In this document: piece by piece, positions 33,301-46,504 of the stretch
How the letters are laid out: every line of letters starts with the position of its first letter
Position numbering within the stretch: position 1 is the stretch's first letter
Assembly (NCBI RefSeq): GCF_030936135.1
Contig: NC_082603.1
Span: 16,894,880-16,958,879 of the forward strand
Direction of reading: 5' to 3'
Source of the DNA: Gavia stellata
Taxonomy: Eukaryota > Chordata > Aves > Gaviiformes > Gaviidae
DNA: 64,000 nucleotides
Position numbers and translations under genes: made by a program
The notes under the pieces: generated by a model
The model's input: the letters and a program-made list of their open reading frames with translations, nothing else
What the model was told of the DNA's origin: nothing
The model's database searches: none

Positions 33301-35669
33301 CTACTTCCTCTCACTACAGGGACTTTTAAACTATTTAGTATTCGGTACTTTTTACACATTAAACTTCTATCCTTGGCAAGTACAGTATTTCTTAATCATT
33401 GTTTTGAGTCAATATAGTTCAGATTTTTTTTGAGAATTAAAGTAGAATTTCTCCTCTGTATGCAATACTTTGCATTTATTAACACTCAGCCTCAATTACC
33501 ATTTTGCTACACACTCACCAGCTGAAGAAAGATAGAAGGTAGAGGAGCAATGTGGTAACTTGAAGTGGGTTTCCAAAATTGAAGTCTTATCTCCACCCAT
33601 TGTTTCACAAGTTGGTAATTATTATAGCAGCCCTTCTGATTAACCATGTCAGAGACATATTCTAGGAGCCTAATGGTCTGCTCTTACACACTAATAACGT
33701 GTCACATATGATATCCATGTAGCATTATTAAATAAGTTTTTCACTTGTTCCTTCACACTGCCAAATTACTGACTTTTGAAAAATAGATTTGTATGCCTTC
33801 TGTAACAATTCTTGGCTTTGGTCTACCAACAGGGCTGGAGATTCCATCATTTGGTATGTTCAGGTCCCTCACAGCTTCTGCTGCTGAGCAAACTGCATCA
33901 CCCTGTAAAGCAACCATGCAATATCGTCTTCCTTACAGATCATATTATCCAAGTCTCTGCAACCTTCCTCTGTACAGACTAAGCAGTCAGCTGTCGAACA
34001 AGTACTATGCAAGCTCAAAAGCTTTTCCTGTAACGGCTGTTTTATACCAAAATGCAGCTAGACATGGGGACTGAGCACAGATAATAATTTTTGCCTTTAA
34101 GAATGATCCAACTGATGTGAATGCAGGGCGATAAAACCAGATAAGGGATGAAAGGAATGCATTAGGATGATGCAAGATTGAGAGTGGAAGAGAAATAAAG
34201 GGCTTTACAAGAAAACAGTGAAGAAGGGCTACAGAAACTGGAGTGGCTTAGCAAGACAGTATTTAGAAAAGGAGGCTGAGCCACCTTGTGTCAGGAAGCC
34301 AGTGGAAGAAGGACCTAGAGACGAGTTTGAGCAAGTAGATTAGATGGGCTGAACAATGATTCTGGTATTATGAGGGAATTAAATGATTGGGCAAGAAAAG
34401 CAGACTGGATGTGTGTTGCAAAACAGGAAGGTGACACTCGGAGCTAATGAGGAAAACAGAAAGGAGTGATTTAGAGTTAATTGACTGGAGAAGAAAAAGG
34501 TTGAAAGAAGGCAACTTAAATCTAATGAGAATGTGTGAGATGGAACTGGCTGGACCAGAGGCCTGTGGTACCTGAACTAGCAATTTATGGTGGAGGAGAT
34601 GGGGGGAAAGTGGTAGGAGAACCATTTGACAGGGAGTTCAGGTGCAGTTCTTGCATGAACCTGTACTGGATTAGGATTGTATAGGTAAGTAGGCTGTTGC
34701 CTACAGGCCTGCTCTGTCGTATATTTCAAAAATTTTGAGACACGGCATATGAGGCAGGTGATGATGGGAAGAAAAATGACAGTTCTATGTCTAAGGCAGA
34801 TAAATGCTGATGAGATGATCTGAACTACCACTTTAATTCTGCTACAGAATCACTGTAGGATGCTGCCCCAGGATAAGTTATTTAACACATTCAAAGTTGG
34901 CCTATAATTGCATTTTTCCCATTTTCAGAATATTTATCATGAGATGTATCAGAGAGGTATTTGCAGAAGTGTTCTGTGCTACTAAGCAGTTGCAGTTAGG
35001 TGGAGCTTTCTTTAAACATAATGTTTTTTAAAATACTTAGCATTTAATAATATATTTTTAAATTTTGTATTGTATTTTGATGGTGTTCATTAAAGTCTAG
35101 TGCTAGATGCTGATTACAAATTAATTACTAAATAACTGTCTACTCACTGAATGAGGCAGCAATACTGTGGTAAAAACATATGAAGCCATATAATTAAAGG
35201 TTGCATCCTGATACAGCCTTAATTCAAGTTTCTTGGGTAGCTTTAGACGACTTTTGTGGCAGACTTATTTGGGACTATTCCAGAAGATACACATGCAGAA
35301 TGCAGCTGCTTTACTTAGCAACATTTTCTGCAAAAAGGTGTTTTACCAGTGTATGCACTGGCTTCCAGTAGTTGTCATAATTGACATGTTGGTTTAGACC
35401 TGTAATCTTTAGATCGAAAAATCTTCCAATAGATAGGATCTAGCTGCCTTCTTCCTCTCTCAAAGCATTTGAGTTTACTCACAGTTTTGAAAGGAAATGC
35501 ACTGGTAACAGAGTAGGAAGCAACAAGGAAAGGTGCATGTCATGAATGACTGATACTTGTGATAAGAAAACAGAGAATGCACTGGAACTCTACAGAAGGT
35601 ACAGAAGTGGTGGATCTTTAAATTTGATTGAGGAAACCAAGAGAGACTTTAGATCTCACTGTTGATTAA
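27341..35669. other. Intergenic DNA upstream of ABCD3
   Basis: The sequence is AT-rich beyond the CpG island. Open frames are short and show no recognisable family. No CR1 tail, LTR or RNA gene is seen. One frame of 94 codons at 33793-34074 has no clear start, homology or paired splice sites. Confidence 0.7.
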
Positions 35670-35735
35670 AGATCATAGAATCATAAAAACCAGGACTGGA
35701 GCATACCTTCAGAACCATCCAGATGGTCTTCAGCA
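35670..35735 (-). mobile_element. Short CR1 3'-end remnant
   Basis: The plus strand starts with ATCATAGAATCAT and continues with a segment like the CR1 3' UTR ending ACCTTCAGAACCATCCAG. Only about 65 bases are recognisable, which suits an extreme 5' truncation. It lies about 270 bases from the larger CR1 copy and in the opposite orientation. Confidence 0.45.
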
Positions 35736-36007
35736 AAGATGGTATAGAATGAGAGAAATGAAAAAGGCCAGGGAAACAAGGTTATTAACATAGTAAACCT
35801 CTTAGTTGCATGAAACAGGCAGGAAGAGATATGTTCCTAATATATAGTAGAATAGGTAACAAAATGTGTAATTTAATGAGTAAAATTCAGAAACGTGAAA
35901 CAAGTAGGCTTTTGTTAAATAAGCATAGGATCAGTAACAGCAGAGGAGGATGCAAAAGGTAGACCCCTGAAGAATGTGAAGAAAATACTAAAGTTCTAAA
36001 CAGGGGA

Positions 36008-36907
36008 TTGAGTGCTCCCTCAGCAAGTTTGCAGATGACACCAAGTTGGGCGGGAGTGTTGATCTGCTTGAGGGTCAGAAGGCTCTGGAGAGGGATCTGG
36101 ACAGGCTGGATGGATGGGCTGAGGCCAACTGTATGAGGTTCAACAAGGCCAAGTGCCGGGTCCTGCACTTTGGTCACAACAACCCCCTGCAATGCTACAG
36201 GCTTGGGGACGAGTGGCTGGAAAGCTCCCCCGCAGAAAAGGACCTGGGGGTGTTGATTGACAGCCGGCTGAATATGAGCCAGCAGTGTGCCCAGGTGGCC
36301 AAGAAGGCCAACGACATCCTGGCCTGTATCAGAAACAGTGTGGCCCTCAGTACTAGGGAGGTGATCGTGCCCCTGTACTCGGCGCTGGTGAGGCCGCACC
36401 TCGAATACTGTGTTCAGTTTTGGGCCCCTCACTCCAAGAAGGACATTGAGGTGCTGGAGCGTGTCCAGAGAAGGGCAACAAAGCTGGTGAGGGGTCTGGA
36501 GCACAAGTCTTATGAGCAGCTGAGGGCACTGGGGTTGTTCAGCCTGGAGAAGAGGAGGCTGAGGGGAGACCACATCGCTCTCCACAATTACCTGAAAGGA
36601 GGTTGCAGAGAGGTGGGTGTTGGTCTCTTCTCCCAAGTGACTAGTGATAGAACGAGAGGAAATGGCCTCAAGTTGCACCAGGGGAGGTTTAGACTGGATA
36701 TTAGGAAAAATTTCTTTACTGAGAGAGTGGTGAGACACTGGAATAAGCTGCCCAGGGAAGTGGTGGAGTCACCATCACTGGAGGTGTTCAAGAAATATGT
36801 GGACGAGGCATTGCGGGACATGGTTTAATGGGCATGGTGGTGTTAGCTGATGGTTGGACTTGATGATCTTACAGGTCTTTTACAACCTTAGTGATTCTGT
36901 GATTCTG
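36008..36907 (+). mobile_element. CR1 LINE, 5'-truncated, open ORF2 3' end, relatively young
   Basis: The copy starts just before the reverse-transcriptase catalytic motif ([11 protein letters not shown]). One frame stays open without a stop from about 36010 to 36828, roughly 272 codons. It includes [58 protein letters not shown] and [19 protein letters not shown]. This is the end of ORF2: the thumb and C-terminal region of CR1 reverse transcriptase. The 3' UTR follows and ends in two copies of GATTCTGTGATTCTGTG-type units. It is a dead fragment because the endonuclease and most of the polymerase are absent, but its open frame points to a fairly recent insertion. Confidence 0.95.
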
Positions 36908-39900
36908 TGAAATATGAAGCTCCTCTCCATGAATATACATAGAAAGAGACTGGTGTTCTTCTACTATTTTTTTTTTTAAGAAAGGATGTTACTACTACAT
37001 GTTGTTACTACTTACTAATATTACATGTTGCTATTAATATCTGCTACTAATAATTTTTGCTACTAATTTACCAATATTACATCTTGCTACTATTAATAGT
37101 TTGTGATACTGCTGATAAATAGTACATTTAAAGCCAGATCACTAGGAGAAGTTATTTAGATTGCTAGTACTCAAGACAGTGCTTGCAGTTAAACATCTTT
37201 TAACTTGTTCAGCATGCAAAGATACTGCTTACAGGGCTTTCTAGTATAGCTCATGCCCCCTGGAAATTAAAATTTGAAACTGAATTCATCAGGGAATATA
37301 AGGTACATAAGTGTCTAAATGTGATAGCCATCAAGACAGTTGCCCTCATGCTATATAGGCCAGTGTTTTACATGTTTTAGAAAAAAATGGTGAAAGTTTC
37401 TGTAGGTATGTGTATACATATGTGTGCATGTGTATATATAAATACACTGATACATATGCACACTTCTTCCTTTTTTGGTACAGAAAAGAAATTACTCTCC
37501 CTTTCATAGGAAAAAAATAAATAGCAAAGTTTTATCCCATTCTAGCAGAAGGAAAAAAATAATATTACTCTTCAGCCTTAAGGCATAAAGTTGTGTCTCT
37601 AACCAACGTGAGAAAATTCTCTGTTCCTTCCTACATAGAGCTACACCCTAAGCCACAGCTGAAAGCTCATCCTCTCTCCCTGCCAACTAAGGCAGGGTTT
37701 ATAAGGTAGGGCAGGAGTCTTCGCTCCAGCTCAGCAAGACTGAATCCACACAGTCCATCTTAATGCAGAATATATAAATAGAAGATACACAGTTTAACTA
37801 TTAATTAAATAATCATCCAAATTACATCATTCCAAGTAAAATGTCAACTGCCAATTGCCTTGTTATCTAAAATAAGATGAGAGTGAATTTTTACCACAAG
37901 TAAAGACATGTTTCCATGTTACTATCACAGCTTAGTTAATGCACTGAATGTTCACACGCTGGTTTATCTCAGACTAACTTGATGGGAATAGCATAAACAG
38001 GCAGCAGAAGTAACTGAATACTAAGTATGGACCAAACCTTTAATAGTTGTGTATGGTATCTAAGCCAAAAGAAATATAAACTTAATCCTCCTGATTCTTT
38101 TCCTAAGCTTACTTGTGCCATATGTTTGCCCTTCAGGAATACCTGTGCCCTAATCTTTAAGCTTATTATATATTTCTTTTTGTAATCTGAAATTGTAAAT
38201 CATAGGGCTTGACTCATAGGACTACCAGGGTAAATGAGAAGCAGAGCAGTTATGTTGTCCGGATTGTATTGTTGAAATACCTTTCAGTCCAAGAAGACTT
38301 GCAGTCCTGCAGAAGAGGAGGATTAATAACATTGCTAAAAGCAGGCAAGAGATCAAGACATGCAAGTACTGAGTAGTTCTTGCAGGCACATTTTGCAGAG
38401 TTTACTTCAGGCACCACTGAAATTGCCATTTCTTAGGTGGATGTTCAACAGGCTCATCTTCTGTGCTGTCTCACAGCTTAAAGCGATTGTTCCAATTACA
38501 GAGGGACATTCACGTCTTAAGAAACATGTCTATTTTTCCCAAGATCTTCTCAGTAAGGAAGATCTGAAGCTTTTGTTCTTGTTAACAGAAATAAGGCTTG
38601 TGTAGCAATGTAGCACAACCATAGCCTGTTCTCTGCTGCTGGAAAAGGGATATCTGTGAGGAAAAGATTACATTCCTGAATAATGTAGGATTTTAGGGAA
38701 AGCAGAGCACTGACTCCTACCTTGGATGAAGGAGGGAGCAAAGTAGTAATTGACATCTCTGAAGAAAAGGTTAAAACAAGCAAGAAAAGTCTAGGGAAGG
38801 GGGAAAGAGAAAAGGGGGCAGGTTCCTACAAACGTAATTTAAAGTCATAATGGTCATTCCTTAGAAGTTTGAGGTGGATAATGGGACCTCCCATTCACAG
38901 TAGCAAGTCTTGGACTCCAAGTTAATTCAGTACAGTTGTGGTCACATAAGCAGTGAACGCTGGTTCAATAAAATTTAACTTATCATCTTCCAAACTTTTG
39001 GATAATGATCCAAACTAATTTTAGAGTTCTTCTCCAAAAATTCTATATTCATCATCTTCCTTTTGAATGCAAAATGCAATCCCGCAGTGAACACAGTGCT
39101 AACATTTTTAGGGTATTTTCACTTGTGCTCTTGGAATTTGCTGTTTTCAGAATTTTGTCAATGAACTAAAATAAAATAGCAACAAATTACAAGAGAACTA
39201 ATAGAAAAGTGGAGCAAACATGAGAATAAGGATTAAAGTGCTCTAAGGTTTGCTTTAAAGCTATACAATCTCCTCTAACAGCAAGAAATACTTTGACTAA
39301 CACCCAACCAAAACACAGTAGCTCTAGTTTTCCTCGCAGATACTAATTAATAAAATCAGCATTCTGAAAAAGAACTCAAAATGACTGTATATGCGGTAGC
39401 GAATTCTTGGGTTGGGAAGCCAAACTAGCTCTTTACATACTCAATTTGGTTGGAGGTTTTGTTGCTTTATTTGCTTTTCCACGGCACTATTAACGCAAAC
39501 AAGAACCTAATATTAACACAAAAGTCTCGATTAACCTATGCCATAAACCCAGAAATTTCACTATGCTTGTGACCATTCACTGTATAGCCATTCCAATACA
39601 GATATCTTATTTAACTACATTCTTACCTTTTGAAGGTAGCATTCAGCTTCTTCTTAGCTGGCTTTAATAAATTAACACATCCCACCAGTCTTTAGTTGAT
39701 AGGATCATCTGGGAAATACCTGTTCCACCACAGGTAAGGCTGGGCTGACAGCTTATGGAAGACTCAACAACATTTCCTGAAGGACAGTTTATTCAAGATT
39801 AACACTGGAGAGAGTGGTGCTATGCATGATATGATGCTGTATACGTCTGGGTTTCTCCCCAGAAGTTTTGTGTTCAGCTGGGGGCTAAAACACAAATAGC

Positions 39901-42900
39901 GTAAAGCTAATAAAGTCACATTCTAGGGTCATATTTGCAAAAAGACACAATTAATTAATCTTCAAAATAACAGTATCAGAAGAATATAGATGTGGAAGAG
40001 ACGTGGATCAAGTCCAGTTTTTGTTATCTGAGGCACTGTATCACCTTGTTTCTTTTGTTTAGATTCACCATTGAAGATTTTGTTCCCATGTTCCAGTTGG
40101 AAATCTGTTTTATAAACTCACTCATCTAGGTTAGGATCTTTCTCCTAAATTCTGATCTTAATTTATAAATTGACAGTTCATACTGGTTTGTTCTTCATCA
40201 TCATTGCCCTTTTGCTTTAGCAGATCTCACTCCTTGGTGTTTAGCTGGTTACCATATTTATATGCAACAATCACATCTAATCTCACTCAGCCTTTGTTTT
40301 TCTTCCCTTGGTCACCTCAGTAGTCATTTCTGTATGTACCAGTGATGTGTGTCTTTTCTGCATACTGATTTACTTGAATATTCCATTTTAAAGTCTTACC
40401 AGCATCATTCCTATTTCTGCAGGAAATATCTCAGGTGGTAAGTAAATCCTAATGTTTTTACAACTGTGTAACACTTTTCATCATCCTGTATAAACTAGAT
40501 CAACCTGTTCTGCTATTTCCAAATGTTGTGTTCTCCTTATAACACATTCTTTGTTATTATTCTTCAGAATATATAATGTCTATATTAAAATCTAATAGTT
40601 TTCTTCTAGCTGGATTCACCATTTAAAACTCATTCAGTACCTTACTACTTTTAGCCAGTTCCTTGCCTGTATTATAATCCTTATAAAAATTCTCAAATTT
40701 GCCAGCTTCATTAATAAATTTCTGAGTGACACCATAAAATGTGTTTTATTAATATTGACTTGAATAAAGTGTGTGACATTGTCTTCTTCGAACACGTATC
40801 TCCCAATTCTGTATTTTATTTGTATTAACCATACTAGCTGTGGGTTGAGGAGTATATTTGAATCAATTTTAGGATAGTAGGGAAAACTCCCTTCCCTTCA
40901 AACCACTTTCCCACAGATGAGGTAAAACTTCGCTAGAGTAGCCAATGTGCTACTTAGCCACAGAAAGAGACATGAAACTAAAGCTCTAAACAGTCCTCTG
41001 CTCCACCACTGTTAGAGAGTGTGGCCACTCACCATGGAAAAGTCAGAGTCAGTTAAGAGCAGCTGAAAGAGCGGTTGAGAGTCGTGCAATTATCAACTAC
41101 ACCACAGGATGGTGCCATAAGGTTAGATTTGGAGATCATTCAGCTGCCACTTATATTAAAGTTGTAAAAAAAAGCAAATGCTAAAGAAAATAATCCACAC
41201 AAATATTATACATTTAATGGTGGGCAATATATGTATTGGCTGTAATCTTGACAGATAATTTAAATCATACAGTTAGGCTTGTTATTTTCTTGATCTGTAT
41301 TCATCTCATCTTCATTCCCAAATCCCATGTATGTATTAGAGGTGACTCAGTCTGTTGACTAACTACAGTCGAAGTGAACATCTGTAGAGTAGGGGCTTAT
41401 CGCTGGTGAAAAAGCGTAGCCCTCTTTGCCTTCAGAACTTTGATTTTATAGACTATCTGTAAAACACATTGTGCAGAAATAATATTAGTAGTGCAAGTAC
41501 GGAGCTAATAATCTATAGATCTCTTAATTTTTTGTTAAATTTACCAAAGGTGTATTTAATGAGCATATTCCTTCTGCTGTCGTGGTAGTTAAACCAGTCT
41601 AAATCACTGTTGGTCTACTTTGGGTAACATTTCAGTAGTTATGGGAGCAATGAAGAAGCAGTTTGTACAAGACACCTGAGAAACAGGTATTCCGTTCTTT
41701 TCCTGTGGTATGTTAAGGTTCTTTACATTAAAAAAAAAAAGGCTCCTAAGAATGCCTACATAAGTGAAATAGTTGATGTGAGTATCCAGAGAGTGATCTG
41801 TAAAATAAAATTGAAGTGACTAACATTGTCAGATGCTTTTTGTTGTTTGCCACAGAACTTTATCTTTTGAGCTTAAGAAAATGATACCATTGATTTCACT
41901 CTAGTAGGAGCCCTGTACATGTTTAAGACCCCTCTGTCTCTCAGGTTTATTTTGAAATTAATCACAAGCAGCTACAGGACTGGAAGCTGTAGCTTCCAGT
42001 ATCTCTGAACACAACCCAAAATACAGACTTGTTGATACAGGATATATGCAAGAGCATACAACATATGATAACTATATGCAGTTTTCAAAAAGCAGTATTT
42101 GTTTCTTTATCCATGGGAATTCAAAGCTCTGGTTTATATAAGCTTTCAGTCTAGTTTAGATTAGATTAACACATCAGGATAGCATTGGTAAAGCAGATGC
42201 CTTTCCTTATTCAAAAATTTTTTTGTCATTCCCCTCTGTACTTGTCTCCCACTTAGGTAATTCTCTCATTTTGTTGTCCGAAGTCTTACATTAAATCATT
42301 ATTCCACTCAAGAAAATTTATAAATCAGTAAACGTGGTTAAAAATAGAATTGTTAATATTCTCACTCTGTTGCTTGTCATCCTGGTTGCAGTCTTGCACA
42401 TTTTTACTTCTTTTAGAGTCATGTTTAGCATGATTTTTTAGCCTTAGAGGCTTTCTGGTCTTACTTACCGTATTTTCATTTCTGCAATGGACATATGAAT
42501 AAAAAGCCATCATCGGTCTATGTTGAAACTTATTCTGGCTACCTATGCAATATTGTGATAAGGTGCTGTCTAGTGGAACTCCCTGATGTCTCACCAAACT
42601 GTCAAAATGTTTTCTAGGAAGCAACTGTTTTCAGTGCTATTCCAGAGTCTTTATCTGTAACAACATTAACATTTCACTTCACTTGGAACAGAATCAGGCA
42701 ACACAAGTGAGGTTTCAAAGCTTATTACAAAATACCTCATAAACGATGGTAGGAATAGAACAAGTACATAACAACGACAAATTACTTTATTTGAGTCCGT
42801 ATGCTTAAATATTTTTATTTTTCTAGTCTAATTGTCTAGCCACTTATTTGGAAAAAGGAATAAACTTGCTGGTTTACTAGGATTTGAATCTTGGGACTCC

Positions 42901-43592
42901 TCTTGACATTCTCTGTGAATGGTATCTGCAACTAGAGAAATGGGGAATTATGACCTCAGAGAACTGGCTGATAACATTCTGACAAGAATTATTGTCTGAA
43001 TAGCTTTGCAAAATTTCAGCTGCCTTATGGAATAACACTGCACACCTGATCATGAATTGTTACAGAAATTTCCCTATTTCACCACCAGTGAAAGCAAAAC
43101 AGCAGCATTCCCTTCTCCATACAGACCTTTCATTGTAAAGGAAACAATTAAAAATTTCACTCATAACCACAACTTATTACAATAAACAGTTCTTCGTCTT
43201 TCATATATCTGTTCTAAGTCTTTAGGGAGGAATTATGTTTGATGACACTTACAGACTCAAACTTTTATAGGCACAGTTAACACCCAGGAAACCCATAAAT
43301 TGTCATATGCAGATGAACCTATGAAACTGCTCATGACCATGGGACTGGGTGCATAACCTGCTTTCATCAGAAAGAAATCATGGTGCCTCACTCCATAGGT
43401 GTTATATTAACTGACAGGAATTCAGGCAGTGGCCTCCAGGTGAAGACAATTAAGCTATCCTACCAGATCTGGAATGTGTTGGGAGCAATTCAGTGACTAG
43501 TTATAAAGGAAGGAAGGAATGTGTCCTGCTTTTCCTTGTTAGGGCTTGCTACCACCCTAGGGTCAAGGGAACTGTTTATTTTCCTCCTGGAG

Positions 43593-43615
43593 AAAAAAAA
43601 AAAAAAAAAAAAAAA
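43593..43615 (+). repeat. A23 homopolymer
   Basis: This is an uninterrupted run of 23 A. Further A/T runs lie at about 43706-43725 and 43840-43858. No recognisable SINE or processed gene is attached. Confidence 0.9.
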
Positions 43616-46487
43616 GGTTTATATTGCATCTGAAGCAGGTGATCTGAACAGCTTAACCCTTCTTACTGCATCTGATACATTCAACAGCATTCCTTTTCAC
43701 AGCTTTTTTTTATTTTTTTTTTTAATTGTATGGATGCAAAGCAGGAAAAGTCTGATCTACCATACCACCTGCCTGTAAGTCTCTCTGTCCACACTGGAGA
43801 CTACAGGGTATCAGTGCTTACCATCAGAATTAGGGGGGAAAAAAAAAAAATAAAAAAAGAAATCACTTCTGTTATGCATCCCCAGTGCATAGGTAGTGAT
43901 ACAAGTCCAGAGTGGTAGCAGCTTCTCCCATATTTGGTAACACTGCTACGCACTGAAAATTGAAAACAGAACTTCACAAAAAGGAAAAAAAAAGATCAAT
44001 GGAATTTGAACTACAGCCCTGTGCAGTCTGGCACCATGGTAAACCACACAGAGCACACACAAGTGTGCTATAATGCATTTTGAAAATGTCCTCACATGGT
44101 CATTTTGATGTTCAAGATCATATGCTGCTGCTATTTCCTTCTCCTTTCTGATTTGTTTCATTCATTGCACAATGGCATTGATGGAGGACCTGTTCCTGCA
44201 GCTTGTTCCAATAGAGCCTGTCTTCACAGAACAGGTTTCGTGGCAGAAGAAACCCAGTCTGAATCTCAGTACGGTGGCTGTGACTCTCAGATGTCAAAAC
44301 TAGGGGTGCGGGAAGACTAATTCTTCACAGTGTCTATTTGTAAAGCTGGGAACTCCCTGCTACAGGATGTTGTGTTTGCTAGAAGTTTAGTTTCAGGGGA
44401 GGACTATACAAGTTCACAGGAGAGGAATTTACTGAGAATAGATATGCAGAAATCACGTTTGGCTCAGGAAGTTTCTCAGCTGCAAACAGCTGGAAGCTCG
44501 GGGAAAGTGTTATATATTCCTGTGCAGTGTTTCATATCTTCCTTAAGCATCCATTCATGACTATTATGAGAAGCAGGATAGTGGTCTTACTAGATTCTTG
44601 GTCTTACAGAGCCTGGTCATTCTTACTTTGAAGCATTACCTATTTCCAGTTCCAAAGTTCCTTCTACATAAAATTTATGTCCTCATGTTGGGTTTTTATT
44701 GCTGAAAAATCCTTACTTGAGAGATAAAATACCAGAGACTATAAAAAGCCTTATACTATTGAGATAAACTGAGTAAATTTCCTCCATTAATGCTTTCACT
44801 TTGAGTCTTTTAGGTCCCACATTAGGCTTCTGGCAGGTTATGTGAAGGACCTCATCTTTAATGATGGTGTCTTTCACTATTACATACTCGCTACACTGTG
44901 ATAAACTATGTTATAAAAAAATCATATTATACACCACCTTTAGATATGCAAGTAAAAAGAAAAATATGGATTATCAATTATTAGTCTCCTTTTAAGGCAT
45001 CAACTGTATGTATTTATATTCTGAATGTACTGATACACATGCCCTGAAGACAAGATAGCTGTGGCTTACACAGTACCTGTACACGTGACCATAAAAAGCA
45101 GTACATATTTCTCCCTTTTATATCCTTTCCAACTACTCAAATCAGAAAATTCTTGTTTCTTTGTCTGATTTTTGACCAGTGTTGTTGATTTTCTACATAT
45201 CTCCTACCTTTGAAGTGCCTTAATACTATCTTGGAGGATTTTCTTTTAGGTTTCCAGCTTCCAGCCCTTGCAACAGCATTCTCTGACATACCTTTTGATG
45301 TTTTTGTAGGTCACTGACATGCAGCTTTTACCTACCAGCAGACTTCAAAGCCTGTAATGTTTGGCAGCCAAGCCTGTCTCAGATTTTTCTATTGGTTGGA
45401 AGAAGTTACTGAAATTAGATGGCAAATGCTCCATCAGCACTGGAGTCACATTCCTACGCTAAAGAAGATTGCTGGTGTTGCTTTCTTGATTATATGTTGC
45501 TTCATGGCTAAATCTTGAATTGGAGGCTGGCTGTCTGAAGAGGATGGTCACCAAAACTGTCCACAAAACACTATCAGGGTGGCAAGGAAGGAACCAGCCA
45601 GGTTTGTGGCCTGCCCTCAATGAAGACCTCCAGTTCTAGGAGAATGGAATTTGCCTCTCCGTAGGCTTGTACCTACTCAGACTCCTCTTTCCAGAGAAGC
45701 TACCAGCAGCGTCTGCCAAAACAAAAAGACCATCTGCAGTCGTCTTGACCTGACATGGTCTAAGTCTCCTCACAGATGCATCCTATCATAGTGGGGACCA
45801 CCATCTTTCTGAATCATGGGGCAAGCTGGGGTACTCACAGGGAATCCTCACGTGTTCCTACCAAGACAAGTTAATTCACAGGAGGAAGCTGAGGAGTGTC
45901 TCCAGTCAGAATGCATTCTGCCATAGCTCAGGCAGCATCAGTGGCCTTTCCATTCACTAGATTTGCAAACCTGTCAACTGTGATTTCTCATTCATGCTGT
46001 TATCAAACACAGTTCCATACTGCTAAGGTACCAATGAACCAGCAATAACTTGGACATAAACAAGTAGGGGTTGAGTTATTAATTTTTATTTAATACTGCA
46101 ATTTTCTATTTATAGATAATTGAGATATCTCATTAGGGCTATAGATAAATAAAATAATACTTGCTGAAACTAAACTCCTTTTTAATAGCTATCACTAAGA
46201 GCAAGCTGCTTACAGCTTTTGTCAAAGTTGTTAAAGTACTGTTGTTTTCAATGTAATGAATGGTACTCTGTATTTTTATATCATATACATAACCAAGAGT
46301 AACAGAGCTTTACACATTTCCTTTGCTGACCTTTAACCAGAAGTATCATGTTGGGATTATTTTACCTAGGTGAGATGGCAGAAATAGTTCAGTTCTGTTA
46401 GCTTGTCACTTAACCCTTCTGTGATCAGTATCATATTTCAAAATATATACTGCTCTTTTAGATACAGCAATTTTATTTTCCTCAGAT

Positions 46488-46504
46488 TATATATATATAT
46501 ATAT
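46488..46504. repeat. (TA)8 microsatellite
   Basis: A short perfect TA dinucleotide run in AT-rich intergenic DNA. Confidence 0.9.

Noticed and set aside
33793-34074. Plus-strand frame of 94 codons in the intergenic DNA.
   Set aside because: No homology, no supporting splice pair, and ordinary local base composition.
35887-36738. Minus-strand frame of 283 codons opposite the CR1 copy.
   Set aside because: It is the antisense shadow of the CR1 ORF2 fragment.
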